Source of the DNA: Osedax fenrisi
Taxonomy: Eukaryota > Annelida > Polychaeta > Sabellida > Siboglinidae
DNA length: 64,000 bases
Assembly: GCA_964019155.1 (NCBI GenBank)
Contig: OZ025240.1
Span: 19,647,021 to 19,711,020 of the forward strand
Direction: 5' to 3'
A model generated the notes under the pieces. That model did not search any database. It was given only the letters and a program-made list of their open reading frames with translations, and was not told the DNA's origin. This document shows positions 47,612 to 59,011 of the stretch, piece by piece (the stretch's first letter is position 1; the number at the start of each line of letters is the position of its first letter). The position numbers were made by a program, and so were the translations under genes.

Positions 47612-48745
47612 ACCATACTGATTCTACTTGACTTGTCGTCGGCTTTCGATACGTTAGACCATAATATTCTTATTCGAAGATTAGAGAACATTGGTATTAA
47701 AGATTCTGTCCTTAGTTGGTTTACATCCTACCTAATTAACAGATCCTTTTCTATATGTATAGATAACGCCATAACAGAATCCCGCCACACAACTCATGGT
47801 GTACCCCAAGGTTCTGTTTTAGGTCCAATTCTCTTTAATATATATATTTCCCCTTTACTTTACTTACTTGACGAATACCCCTATATACACTTTCACTCAT
47901 ATGCGGATGACTTACAGCTATACTGTAATTTACCTGACCCAATCAATAACATAAATACTATAAATAAATGCATTAATGACATTAGTAAATGGCTTTCAAA
48001 TAACTCCCTACTATTGAATAGTCTTAAAACAAAAGCTTTATTAATAAATACATCCCCAGGACATCATTCCATACCACCTATTATTATTAATAATCACATT
48101 ATAGAATACTCTAACCAAGCTAATACCTCGGCCTCACACTTGACCAAAAGCTGTATTATCTACAACATATATCTAATATATCGAAGTCCATTAATTACAG
48201 CTTACATACGATCCGACTTATTAGACCTTCTATAACTACTGAACTTGCCAAACTACTAGATACTTCCTTAATACTGCCCCGACTTGACTACTGTAACTCT
48301 ACTTTAAATTCACTCCCAGCACATACTATCAAAATGCTCACTAAATTACAATATAGAGCCATCAGAACCATTTTCAGGATAACAAAATACTCAAGACAAC
48401 ATATCACACCTTATATGAAATCCATTCACTGACTACCCATCCCTTACCGTATACAATAAAAATTACTCCTACTGACCCACCATGCCACCCATAATAATAA
48501 ACCTGACTATCTTACTGAACTACTTACGAACTACAAGTCATCCCGACCACAACGAACAATTCATAAATACAAACTAAATATACCAATAACTTTATCACTT
48601 AATAAAAAACAGGAATCTTCTTTTTCTATAATAGCACATAAACTATGGAACTCCCTACCTCACTCAATTAGATCTATAGTTTCTGACCACACCTTTAAAG
48701 TCAAATTGAAAACACATCTATTTAATATAGCTTATAATAATTAAT
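47612..48745 (+). pseudogene. Decayed CR1/L2-type LINE
   Basis: Reverse-transcriptase blocks in order: LDLSSAFDTLDHNIL, HGVPQGSVLGPILFNIYI, SYADDLQLY. After about 48150 the frame is broken by shifts and stops, although later motifs can still be read in other frames (LDYCNS, then LWNSLPHSIRS, then LKTHLFN just before the end). It is 5'-truncated at the RT fingers. Compared with the copy nested in the Gypsy element it is clearly older. Confidence 0.85.
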
Positions 48746-51438
48746 ATACGATACACCGCCGAAAACTCATTACTGATGTTGATCGCAGTGTCTAAACAAA
48801 TTGGTTACAAAGTTACAAGGTTATTCAAAATACACGATATCAAATATTATATTGACATCCTATTATAATGTTCTAAAAGTTATAGAAATATGTATTATAC
48901 AATAATATTCAATATAAATATAAATAAAATAATATGTATCGTAATTTAGAAATGAATCACCCGTAAATATACAGTATACTGCCTATAGGCACATCAATAT
49001 TTACTGAAGTCCTATTTTTATTATATTGCTAATAAAAATAATTTATTCGCAAAATTCATTATATTTATAAAAATAAATTGATATCTATCTATATCGTAAT
49101 TACCCTTCACATTCTAAATATAATATTAGAAGCACTAAATCTTATTTATTAATTTAACTAATTTATAACTAATGTATCATATATACCGGCTAAAGATAAT
49201 AAAAACGAAAAGGCACTCTTGTTTTTAATTATTTATATTGCATCATTCGAAAAGGAGGTCGAATAATTATAATTACGATAGAATAATATAATTTACTCAA
49301 GAGTACAATATTTCCGTGAACATTAACTATAGTATTATATCATCTCTCTTATATTATATTAGTACTTATAGTATTATTGTAACTATAGCTGTTTAATAGT
49401 ATTGTTACTTTTCAATAATCAATATTATATTATCTATATATAATATATATATTATATATATTATATATAAATATATTATATATATATATTTGCGAGATGC
49501 ATTACTTAGTTTTTATATAATCATATTTATAGACTACTATATTTATATACAATTTATTTAATATTATTTGATGATACAATATCATATTGAATATGTATTA
49601 TAATAATAATTATGCATATACATTAGATAGAGACCTACTGAATATCTATGTGTTACATAATGTAATTATATTTATTTTATTAAAATCATAAAATATTACA
49701 CTTACAAAAATGTGAAAGTCGGTGTGACTTTGTATTATGATTAATTATTAATTATTACATTAATGATTAATTTAAATATTTATTTATAATATAAATATAC
49801 ATCCAGTGTGTAATACAATAATAATTTTATATAACTTATATTATAAGTATACATCAATATTATAATGATTGTAATTATAATCATTATTATGATAATATCG
49901 ATTTTCATGTAGAATAATATATTACATGTTAAACATGATGTTTATAATATATAAACAGTTTATATTTATTATAAATTTTAAATTTAATTTAAAATTTTAT
50001 ATATTTTATTTATGTTATGCATAACATGCTTATACATCATATTTATATATAGTAAACTCGTATTTTGTTACCCTTATTTTATATTTTATAGTTTGAAATA
50101 TGTATAGTTAGACTGTAATATACAGTCAATGTAACATGCAATATAACAGAGTAATCTATGATAACTTTAGTAAATATATTTTTTAAATAATTTTTAATTA
50201 ATATATAATATATTATATTATTATAATCATAGTATAGCCGTTACATAATTTAATTATTATTTATAATATAGTGATTATACATTATTATCGATATTTCCGT
50301 TTTTATTTACTAACAACATATTTAGTAAAGGATCTAAATATCATTTTTGATCATTTATCTATATAATTTAAATTTATTTAACTTTAAAATGTATGACCTT
50401 TTAACTCGATCAATAATTAGAGAATATAATTAATATATGCAAACAATTACAATTCTTTTAATACCAATACCATTGATTGATTTTACCGTATAAAGTGATA
50501 CAGTTAGGTTCATCGATATAAAGAAAGTATAATATTTATTTATATCGATGGAACGATTACGATCGACGATCAGGACAGTTGACAACTGATCGAGATGGAC
50601 GATCGATGATCATGGAAAAATATTAAAAATAATTTGTATATATTTATATTTAGCAATAACAAAATAGTTTATATATATAAACTTCTATTTATGAAAATGT
50701 CGAGATACGATATAATAAAATTAATAATAAAGGAATATTAATATAATGAATTTAATATAATAAATATGGACATTGTCCATTGGGCACCAACATTATCTAT
50801 TGAATAAAAAGATTAAATACAATTTTAAAATCACAATAATATCTATAATCAGATAATATTAATTAAATTAATTAATATTAATTAAATAATATTAATATAT
50901 TGTAATTTTTGAATACAAATATTGAGTCATAAAATGTTAAGACCATGTATTGTTAAAGGGTCTGCAATATGTTTCTTTCCTCTATATTTTACAAGACGAA
51001 TCTAATAAACGTGTCTACTCGGTTATTACAAAAGAGGAATTGGGTTATAAGCTATTGAGATATGGAAAACTTTATTTCAGTGTAGCTGCAGCCGACCATG
51101 GAATACGCTACCTGTAGGACTAATAACTAATGTAAATTATCCTATTTTAAATCTAATTTATTGTTATTAATTCGTAAAAATTAATTTTATTATTTTCAAC
51201 TGATTTATATTTGTTTGTCTATTTTGTTATTTTATATTTTTTTTACACAATTTTTGTACACGTCTAATGTTATTTTTGTGTATAAATAAACATCCATTCA
51301 TATATTATATTATATTAATATTAATATAGAAAATAACTTCATAATATCTAACGGTTTTTACATATGAGATACGACGTCGTAATATGTATTTCTATTAGTA
51401 GCATATTATTCAATAGTTGTCTTATTATGTATTATAAT
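48746..51438. other. AT-rich intergenic DNA
   Basis: No gene recognised. A palindromic unit at 50512-50564 (catcgatataaagaaagt ... ttatatcgatgg) is related to the inverted-repeat element at 38432-38925 and is followed by a gatcgacgatc-rich stretch at about 50570-50612. Confidence 0.5.
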
Positions 51439-51633
51439 CAGTGATGGGCACCGATCCTTTTTTTCCTGGTTCGGCGAATCCGATCCCGATCCTCTATCGA
51501 TAGAGAATAGATCTATTCTCTGATGCGATCCTTTTCACGATCGCATTGCATTGCATAATAATATGACGTAGGTACAAGTACAAGTCGGTAGTTTACTTAT
51601 ATGAAATCAATTGATTAAAGTCTATTAAGTAAT

Positions 51634-51872
51634 TGTAGTAATATTGAATACGCCTACTATACATATATAGCGTGACTAAGCCACACCCATTACAAATGAC
51701 TTACGAGACTCACTTACTACTTAATGCACAACTAATAAACACCTATACCTAATTATATATATATTATCTATCATAATACAATATACGAGATACGGCACTT
51801 CCAGATAAGGTTAGTCACGTATATATGTATAGTAGGCTATATTAACTCATATTAAATATCATAAATACTACA
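51634..51872 (+). repeat. Gypsy 5' LTR
   Basis: Starts TGTAGTAATATT and ends AATACTACA, with short terminal inverted repeats. Visible differences from the 3' LTR are three single substitutions: near 51682 (a/g), near 51780 (t/g) and near 51854 (a/c). Confidence 0.97.
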
Positions 51873-51889
51873 TGGTGACAGCGGTCAAG
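51873..51889 (+). promoter_or_regulatory. Primer binding site
   Basis: tggtgacagcggtcaag directly follows the 5' LTR. The TGG start and position fit a tRNA 3'-end complement; which tRNA was not determined. Confidence 0.7.
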
Positions 51890-52411
51890 TTATACTAATT
51901 AATATATTATTGTTGTATATAATATTTTACTATTTAGTTAACCGTACCTAAAATCGTTATACATATAAAAAGTACATATTATACTTTATTACACGTTGAA
52001 AATATATATATTAGTTATATAAATATATATAGTGCATGTAAAAATATTATTTATTATATATCGCGTACATATTATAATCATATGGAAAATTACCAAATTA
52101 GAGAAAATTAAAAAAAAAAAAAAAAAAAAAAAAATCCAATTAAAAAAAAAAAAAAAAATAAAATTTCGATAAATTTAATTCGTTAATTTTCAAACAAAAG
52201 AATTATAAATTCTATAGAAAACGAATGATTTATTTTAATTGCTGATTTTAATTGCTGATTTATATATATTCTAGAAACATTGAAGTTATATTAGATTTAT
52301 ATTGGATTTATTTATATCAATATTTATATAAAATTATATAAATCTTTAAAATTATATAAAATTATATAAATCTATAAAATTATATAAAATTATATATATA
52401 GATTTAATACA
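51890..52411 (+). other. Gypsy untranslated leader
   Basis: AT-rich, with two A-runs (about 52110-52132 and 52142-52158) and repeated aaattatataaa-type sequence just before gag. Confidence 0.7.
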
Positions 52412-53239
52412 ATGTTAGATAGAATACCTAATGCTTTAGACGTAAGCAAAGGACCCACAGAATGGAAAAGGTGGAAACAAAATTATGAGATTTATGCATG
52501 TGCAAATGAATTAGAGAAAAAGTCAAGTAAAGTACAAATAGCTAACTTCCTATATGCGATAGGAGAAGATGCAATAGACATCTATAATTCATTTGATATT
52601 GAACAAAAATATGACAAAGACAATAAAGAAAGTGAACTAAAAATAGAAACTATAATGGAAAAATTCGATAGCCATTTCATACCTAAAGTGAATACTACTT
52701 ATGAAAGGTATTGCTTTTTTAAAAGACAACAACTAATAGATGAAAATATTGAAAGTTATTACAGTTGTATAAAGATATTAGCAAAATCATGTGCCTTTAA
52801 AGACATGAAGGAGTCCCTTATTAGAGACAAAATAATAATCGGTATGAATGACGAAACACTCAGACAGAGGTTTTTACAAGAATCTTGCAGCAAAGAATTA
52901 ACGGCAGAACAAATAGTCGAATCATGCAAGATGAAACAGATATCACGACAGCAGAATGAAGAAATTACTAGAAAACCGACTATAGAATACGTGAAGACTG
53001 ATTACAAGAAGAAAGAATACAAGAAAGAATTCAAGAATAAAGATTACGAATACAAGAAACCAGCAGAGCGAAAGACTTGTGGTAAATGCGGAAGGACGCA
53101 TGCATTTAGAAACTGTCCAGCGTATAAGTCGAAATGCCATAAATGCAACAAAGAGGGACATTGGACAAAGCTATGCAGAAAACCAAGTTACGAGCACATA
53201 CAAAAACTTATGAGAATTACGAAGTTAAAACAAGTATAG
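52412..53239 (+). CDS. gag: Gypsy gag (capsid/nucleocapsid)
   Basis: Frame of 275 codons beginning MLDRIPNALD. Its capsid-like region contains WKRWKQNYEIY and a later FLQES block. It ends with a basic Lys/Glu stretch and two zinc knuckles: CGKCGRTHAFRNC (C-x2-C-x3-H-x4-C) and CHKCNKEGHWTKLC (C-x2-C-x4-H-x4-C). The product packages element RNA. The frame is intact. Its last 97 nt overlap pol, which lies in the -1 frame. Confidence 0.92.
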   Translation: MLDRIPNALDVSKGPTEWKRWKQNYEIYACANELEKKSSKVQIANFLYAIGEDAIDIYNSFDIEQKYDKDNKESELKIETIMEKFDSHFIPKVNTTYERYCFFKRQQLIDENIESYYSCIKILAKSCAFKDMKESLIRDKIIIGMNDETLRQRFLQESCSKELTAEQIVESCKMKQISRQQNEEITRKPTIEYVKTDYKKKEYKKEFKNKDYEYKKPAERKTCGKCGRTHAFRNCPAYKSKCHKCNKEGHWTKLCRKPSYEHIQKLMRITKLKQV

Positions 53240-56200
53240 ATACTAAGAAGCCGACAGGAAATTATAAGTTCCTAGGAGAAATAAAGGTTCCAGATATTAA
53301 ATCGTGGACAAAATTAATAAAAGTCAAAGCGACAGGATTTAACCAAACATGTGAGTTTAAAATAGACACAGGAGCAAGCGCAACTATTCTCCCTTATAAT
53401 AGAAAGTTACCCGAACTTATAAAAAGTAACATAGAACTGAGAGGACCAGGAATGGTGTCATTAGAGATAGTTGGAATGTTTACGGCCGAAATGACGTACA
53501 AAGAAAGTACAATAAGAGAAAATATCTACGTATTAAAAAACCAACACATTGGTTTATTATCGAGAAACATGTCTATTAAATTAGGACTGGTAAAACTAAT
53601 AGGAGAAATTCACCCACATAAAGAATTATTTGAAGGACTAGGGGAATTAAAGAGAAAATATAAAATCCAAATCAAGAAGGAAGCGAAACCATATTCCATT
53701 TACGTACCAAGACCCGTACCAATACATTTACAAACGCGAGTTAAAGAAGAACTTGATAAAATGATAAAGTTAGGAGTGATAGAAGAAGCTATGTACCCAA
53801 CTGAATGGTGTTGCCCTATGGTAGTGGCTATGAAGTCACATGGAAAGATCAGAATATGCAGTGATATGACAAAGTTAAATGAGGCAGTAAAGCGTGAGTT
53901 GTACCCAATGGCCACCGAAGAAGTAAGCCTGGCAAAGATACAGGGACAAATATTCAGCAAACTCGATGCTAATGCAAGATTTTGGCAAATTCCACTAGAG
54001 GAAGAATCCAAACCATTAACTGCGTTCCTAACACCGTGGGGACGATATGTATACAATAAGTTACCATTCGGGCTAACATCTGCACCAGAAATATTCTGTA
54101 GAGAAATGGACAAGATATTGCACAATTGTAAAGGAGTCGTGATACATATGGACGACGTACTAATAATGGGTAAAGACCTAGAAGAACATGACGAGAACTT
54201 AAATGAAGTACTCAACCGCATAGAAGAGGCAGGAATGACACTAAATAAAGATAAATGTAAATTTAGAAAAGATGAAGTAGAATTCTTAGGATATAAGATA
54301 GGAAAACATGGTATCAAAGCAGGAGAGAAAATACAAGGTTTAAGAGATTTTCCGAGGCCAACTAATGTAAAAGGCGTGCGAAGCTTTCTAGGCCTGATAA
54401 ATCAATATGCTAGATTCAGCGCAGAAATAGCAGAAACAAGCCATCCTATTAGAGAACTACTGAAGAAGAATATAGTATGGATATGGGAAGAAGCACAAGA
54501 AAACAGTTTTAGAAAAATGAAAGAACTTTTTGAGAAACCAACGATATTAGCATTCTTCGATATAAATAAAAAGAGTATAATCACAACGGACGCATCAAAC
54601 CAAGGTATAGGAGCTATTCTCTCACAGATAGATGAGAAAGGAAATAGACGAATGATAGCAGCGGCGAGCCGATCTCTTACGGAAACCGAGAAAAACTATG
54701 CAGTAATAGAAAAGGAAGCATTAGGAGTCGTTTGGGGACTAGAAAAATTTAACTATTACGTAAACGGAGCAAATATAACCATAAAAACAGATCATAAACC
54801 ATTGATAACTTTATTTGGAAAGAAGGAAGTCGAGAAAATACCAATAAGAATACAGAGGTATAGATTAAGACTCATGAGATATGTCATAGATATGAAATAC
54901 ATACAAGGGAAATTAAACATCGGAGCGGATGCACTTTCAAGATATCCAGGACAACGAGAAATTTCAAATATACTAGAAATAGAAGTTAATGAATTAATAA
55001 AGAACACATTCAAACCAGGGAGTTCAATTAAATTACAAGAATTGAAACGCTTACAAGAAGCAGACCCAGTATTACAGTCAGTAAAAAAGAAGACAGAAGA
55101 TGGATGGGAAAAGAGAGATTCTAAAGACGACAAACTAAAAAGATATTATGAACATCAAGAAAGTATATCAATAATGAAAGATTGTTTAACGTACGAAAAT
55201 AGACTTATTATACCTAAGAATCATATACAAGAGGTTATGAAGGAGATACACAGAGGACACCAAGGTATTAACAAATGCCAGGCAAGAGCTAGAAATAGCG
55301 TATGGTGGATAGGAATTAATAAGGACATCGAAAAAATGGTTAGAAATTGCTCGACATGTCAAATATATGGGCCAATAATTCGAGAACCTTTAGAGATTAT
55401 ACATACACCTAAACATGCATGGGAAATAGTGGGAACAGACTTATATACCTACGAACGTAGAAAATATATAATCGTAGTCGACTACTATTCCAGATATTTT
55501 GAAACGATGCTTCTAAGAAGCGAAAAATCAATAGACACAATAAATGCTTTAAAATCTATTTTCGCTAGACATGGTATCCCTGAGACCTTAGTATCAGATA
55601 ATGGTAGTCAATATATTAGTCAAGAATTTAAAGAATTCCAAGAGAAATATGGATTCCAAGCGATTAAATCATCTCCTAAACACCCACAAGGTAATTCAGT
55701 AGCAGAAAGAGCTATAAAAACGATAAAGGGTATTCTAGAAAAAGAAGAAGATCCCTACCTAGGACTACTCTCATACAGAAGTACACCACTCAGCTTTGGA
55801 AGATCACCAGCAGAACTTCTGATGAACAGAAAATTACGAACTACAGTAGTTGATCTTAAATTAGATAATTACATGAACAAAGAAGACCACTGTATATTTA
55901 GGGACAAGAACGAAAATAAGAAATTAGAAATCAAAAGAAACAGAGACAATAAGTATACTAAAAACTTACGAAAGATAGAAGACGGGGAAGATGTATACAT
56001 TAGGGACCTAGATAGAATGGCAACCATTATCAACACAACACCCGAGAGTACAAGATCATATAGTAATTATCGCCCGATCTCCCACCTACCCTTATTAAGT
56101 AAAATATTAGAAAGAATTGTTTCCAAACAACTCATAGCCCATGTAAATAAAAATAATCTTTTCGACCCGTTTCAAAGCGCTTTTCGTAAGGGTCATTCAA

Positions 56201-57387
56201 CCGAAACAGCTCTCCTACGTATTACTGACACTATATTATCTACCTTAAATAGCAACACGTGTTGCCAGCTAATCCTACTTGATCTATCATCTGCTTTTGA
56301 TACCCTGGACCATAACATATTAATTTCGCGACTTACTTTAATGGGTATATCTGGCTTAGCATTAAAATGGTTTACTTCATATCTCACTAACAGGAATATC
56401 TCTATTATGATTGACAAATCTTACTCGCCTCTTTCTCCTCTTAACCACGGTATTCCCCAAGGATCTGTTCTAGGTCCATCCCTCTTTTCTATTTATATCC
56501 GCCCTATTGCTGATCTAATTAAGAAATTTCCAAATATCCACTACCATATTTTTGCTGATGATATCCAACTGTTTACCTTTTTCCCTATAAATTCTCATAA
56601 TACCATTAACTCTGAATTAATCGAGTGTGCTAACTCCATAAGATTATGGCTCCTCTCCAATAAACTACTAATTAATTCCTCTAAGACTACTGTACTTAAC
56701 ATATCTACTTCTGAAACTTCCTTTCCAAACTTTACTCTAAATAACATGATTATTTCTCCTTCTCATTCCTCCAAAAACCTAGGATTAGTATTTGATGACA
56801 AATTATCATTTAAGAATCACATATCATCCATTACAAAATCATCCAACTTTCATCTCTTCAGAATTAAAAAAATACGGACATCACTTTCCAGAAACCTTAC
56901 TAAAACTCTAATTAATGCTCTTGTACTTTCACGTATTGACTACTGTTCTTCCCTACTGAATTTACTTCCTGCTAAAGCTACTGCTCCACTTAATCGGATT
57001 ATCCGTTCCTCAATACGTACTACTTACTGTTTAACTCGACTGGATCACTCTACTACAACATCTCATCAATCATCTCGTATGTGGCTACCATTCTCCCTCA
57101 GGTGTAAATTACGTATACTATCTATAATCCATAAATCAATATATTCTTTTACCCCTAGCTATATCTCTGATCTAATTAAAAAACGTACTATATTATCTTC
57201 TCTTCGTTACCAAAATGCTCCTCTACTTATCTCCCAGAACTCTAGTAAAACTTCCCTAAATTCTAGAGCTTTTAAAAATTCCGGTCCAACTCTATGGAAT
57301 TCCCTCCCTCCTACCATTCGTTCTATTAGATCCCACAAAAGATTTATAAATCTTACTTCTTCTTTTCTCTCTACCCATAATCATTAA
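53143..57387 (+). CDS. pol: Gypsy pol fused in frame to a CR1-type LINE reverse transcriptase
   Basis: One unbroken frame of 1414 codons. Residues 1 to about 973 are Gypsy pol: protease (IDTGAS, near 75), reverse transcriptase (LPFGLTSAPEIF; catalytic MDDV near 336), RNase H (TTDAS near 481; TDHKPL), an integrase zinc finger (HRGHQG...CSTC, near 702) and an integrase core with its D, D and E residues (GTD near 763, SDNGSQ near 818, AERAIK near 853). At about 973, within the TPESTRSY part of the C-terminal module, it passes directly into a LINE RT: NYRPISHLPL, LDLSSAFDTLDHN, HGIPQGSVLGPSLF, FADDIQLF near 1136, WNSLPPTIRS. Residue numbers count from the first ATG, but pol is presumably expressed by -1 frameshifting from gag; no canonical slippery heptamer was found in the overlap. 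The fusion arose by nested insertion, not as an ancestral protein. Confidence 0.92.
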   Translation: MQQRGTLDKAMQKTKLRAHTKTYENYEVKTSIDTKKPTGNYKFLGEIKVPDIKSWTKLIKVKATGFNQTCEFKIDTGASATILPYNRKLPELIKSNIELRGPGMVSLEIVGMFTAEMTYKESTIRENIYVLKNQHIGLLSRNMSIKLGLVKLIGEIHPHKELFEGLGELKRKYKIQIKKEAKPYSIYVPRPVPIHLQTRVKEELDKMIKLGVIEEAMYPTEWCCPMVVAMKSHGKIRICSDMTKLNEAVKRELYPMATEEVSLAKIQGQIFSKLDANARFWQIPLEEESKPLTAFLTPWGRYVYNKLPFGLTSAPEIFCREMDKILHNCKGVVIHMDDVLIMGKDLEEHDENLNEVLNRIEEAGMTLNKDKCKFRKDEVEFLGYKIGKHGIKAGEKIQGLRDFPRPTNVKGVRSFLGLINQYARFSAEIAETSHPIRELLKKNIVWIWEEAQENSFRKMKELFEKPTILAFFDINKKSIITTDASNQGIGAILSQIDEKGNRRMIAAASRSLTETEKNYAVIEKEALGVVWGLEKFNYYVNGANITIKTDHKPLITLFGKKEVEKIPIRIQRYRLRLMRYVIDMKYIQGKLNIGADALSRYPGQREISNILEIEVNELIKNTFKPGSSIKLQELKRLQEADPVLQSVKKKTEDGWEKRDSKDDKLKRYYEHQESISIMKDCLTYENRLIIPKNHIQEVMKEIHRGHQGINKCQARARNSVWWIGINKDIEKMVRNCSTCQIYGPIIREPLEIIHTPKHAWEIVGTDLYTYERRKYIIVVDYYSRYFETMLLRSEKSIDTINALKSIFARHGIPETLVSDNGSQYISQEFKEFQEKYGFQAIKSSPKHPQGNSVAERAIKTIKGILEKEEDPYLGLLSYRSTPLSFGRSPAELLMNRKLRTTVVDLKLDNYMNKEDHCIFRDKNENKKLEIKRNRDNKYTKNLRKIEDGEDVYIRDLDRMATIINTTPESTRSYSNYRPISHLPLLSKILERIVSKQLIAHVNKNNLFDPFQSAFRKGHSTETALLRITDTILSTLNSNTCCQLILLDLSSAFDTLDHNILISRLTLMGISGLALKWFTSYLTNRNISIMIDKSYSPLSPLNHGIPQGSVLGPSLFSIYIRPIADLIKKFPNIHYHIFADDIQLFTFFPINSHNTINSELIECANSIRLWLLSNKLLINSSKTTVLNISTSETSFPNFTLNNMIISPSHSSKNLGLVFDDKLSFKNHISSITKSSNFHLFRIKKIRTSLSRNLTKTLINALVLSRIDYCSSLLNLLPAKATAPLNRIIRSSIRTTYCLTRLDHSTTTSHQSSRMWLPFSLRCKLRILSIIHKSIYSFTPSYISDLIKKRTILSSLRYQNAPLLISQNSSKTSLNSRAFKNSGPTLWNSLPPTIRSIRSHKRFINLTSSFLSTHNH

Positions 57388-57715
57388 ATCATCCAACTTA
57401 TTATTTGTATCCGTGTTATATTAAATTTATATCATTATTAAATCGTTATTGTATTATTATTATCTTATTATTATATAACACTATACTATATCAATGCAGT
57501 CTGTAGTATATACAACTACACCATATCAATGCAGACTGTAGTATATAATAGTCCTTTATATTGTTTATTATTGTTTTTCCGTTGTATACTATTATCAAAT
57601 TATTATCGTATTACTATTATTTTATTATTATTTTCTTCCCGCACGAGCGAAGGGGTCTACATGACCCTATTTTAGTGCTAATAAACTCAATATCATCATC
57701 ATCATCATCATCATA
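56062..57715 (+). mobile_element. 5'-truncated CR1-type LINE nested in Gypsy pol
   Basis: Starts within the RT fingers (NYRPIS) and runs to a stop at 57387, then a 3' UTR with an internal duplication (atatcaatgcag at about 57489 and 57527). It ends with AATAAA-like taataaactc and a (ATC)n tail at about 57690-57714. The hexamer atcata occurs at both junctions (56055-56060 and 57710-57715) and may be the target duplication, although it merges with the tail. The RT frame is intact but the 5' half of the element is missing. Confidence 0.9.
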
Positions 57716-57840
57716 ATCTCAGAACGGAGAAACAAGATGTGAGAAGGAATAGATGCCAGCTCATACCCACGAATGGATCTACATACACCACTAGATCAGG
57801 AAGGCATGTAAAACCTCCAGATCGCCTTATAGAGGCTTAG
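57716..57840 (+). pseudogene. Severed C-terminal end of Gypsy pol
   Basis: Immediately after the LINE tail, another frame reads LRTEKQDVRRN, then RCQLIPTNGS and RHVKPPDRLIEA before TAG (57838-57840). This is the expected end of a Gypsy integrase, split from the rest by the LINE. Confidence 0.85.
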
Positions 57841-57970
57841 TTTAAAACTAAGCACACAAATGGGTGGTAGAAATATTATTTTATACGTAATGTTATAATG
57901 TTATAATGTTTATACTTATATTGTCAATTTATTATTATTATTATATATTATAATGCTTATATTATATACT

Positions 57971-57981
57971 TAGTAGAGGGA
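57971..57981 (+). promoter_or_regulatory. Polypurine tract
   Basis: tagtagaggga lies immediately before the 3' LTR, a short purine-rich primer site for plus-strand synthesis. Confidence 0.6.
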
Positions 57982-58220
57982 TGTAGTAATATTGAATACG
58001 CCTACTATACATATATAGCGTGACTAAGCCACGCCCATTACAAATGACTTACGAGACTCACTTACTACTTAATGCACAACTAATAAACACCTATACCTAA
58101 TTATATATATATTATCTATCATAATACAAGATACGAGATACGGCACTTCCAGATAAGGTTAGTCACGTATATATGTATAGTAGGCTATATTAACTCATAT
58201 TCAATATCATAAATACTACA
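57982..58220 (+). repeat. Gypsy 3' LTR
   Basis: 239 bp, almost identical to the 5' LTR, followed by the second gtaat target copy. Confidence 0.97.
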
Positions 58221-58788
58221 GTAATATGGTAAAAATGTAAACATACAAAAAATACCTAGTCTTGAAATACCTTGGAAAACATTACAAAATAATGATAGCC
58301 TTAATATCATATCAATGTAGATAATAATACAATAATACAATACTAAAATGTTGTTAATATTATTATAAATAAATATAATAATATTAGAGTATCGTATAGG
58401 TTAGAGTAAATATAATAATATTAGAGTATCCGATGCAATGATGGTCACTGAATCCTTTTTTATGGATCGGGATCGGGATCGTCAATCCCTACCATTTTCC
58501 CGATCACGATCCCGATCCTCATTCGTTACCCGATCCTTTGTCGATCCCGATCCAGATCCTAGGAGAGCTCTCTTTCTTACCTGACCCCGATTCCTATCCT
58601 GCCCATCACTGCAGTTATTAATCATGATTATAATGTTATATTTACAAGTAACCTAATATTACTCTAGTAATATAATATTATATTAATTGATAATAGCATC
58701 GATAATAATCTCATATTAATAATAAATATTACGATACTTAAGTAATTATCATCATATATCATCCTAACCTCTTAATATATAAATAGTA

Positions 58789-58795
<7 letters not shown>

Positions 58796-58830
<35 letters not shown>
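58796..58830. repeat. (TA)n microsatellite
   Basis: Pure TA tract in the spacer downstream of the hAT element. Confidence 0.9.
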
Positions 58831-58835
<5 letters not shown>

Positions 58836-59011
58836 CAAAAAATAGGATGTAATAGATAATTATATTATAATATATCTAATAACTAATAATAATACAATAA
58901 TACAATGTAATAATACAATGTACAATGTACATTGTGCATGTAGTTTTGTAGTAGTTTTTATCCTACGTAGGATAATAGCTACTCAAGGATAAACAATTAT
59001 CGGTTAGATAT

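Larger units (their letters stand above)
51634..58220 (+). mobile_element. Complete Ty3/Gypsy LTR retrotransposon carrying a nested LINE
   Basis: Two 239-bp LTRs (51634-51872 and 57982-58220) start TGTAGTA and end TACTACA. They differ at three positions that I can see. The 5-bp target duplication gtaat lies at 51629-51633 and 58221-58225. Between the LTRs are a primer-binding-site-like tggtgacagcgg, gag, and pol in the order protease, RT, RNase H, integrase, characteristic of Gypsy. Without the nested LINE it would be about 4.9 kb. The gag and pol style suggests the Mag-like lineage (inference). Confidence 0.95.
51439..58611. mobile_element. hAT-type element split by a Gypsy insertion
   Basis: The left end cagtgatgggcaccgatcc (51439 on) and right end tgcccatcactg (to 58611) form a hAT-type terminal inverted repeat. 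Both sides contain gatcccgatcc-rich sequence. Removing the Gypsy element and one target copy leaves about 580 bp with no reading frame. A clean 8-bp target duplication is not visible (attataat left, cagttatt right), so the boundary may be slightly off or the flanks diverged. Confidence 0.7.

Noticed and set aside
53700..55133. Minus-strand frames of 60-205 codons inside Gypsy pol
   Set aside because: They are antisense shadows of a well-supported pol frame, with no recognisable motifs.
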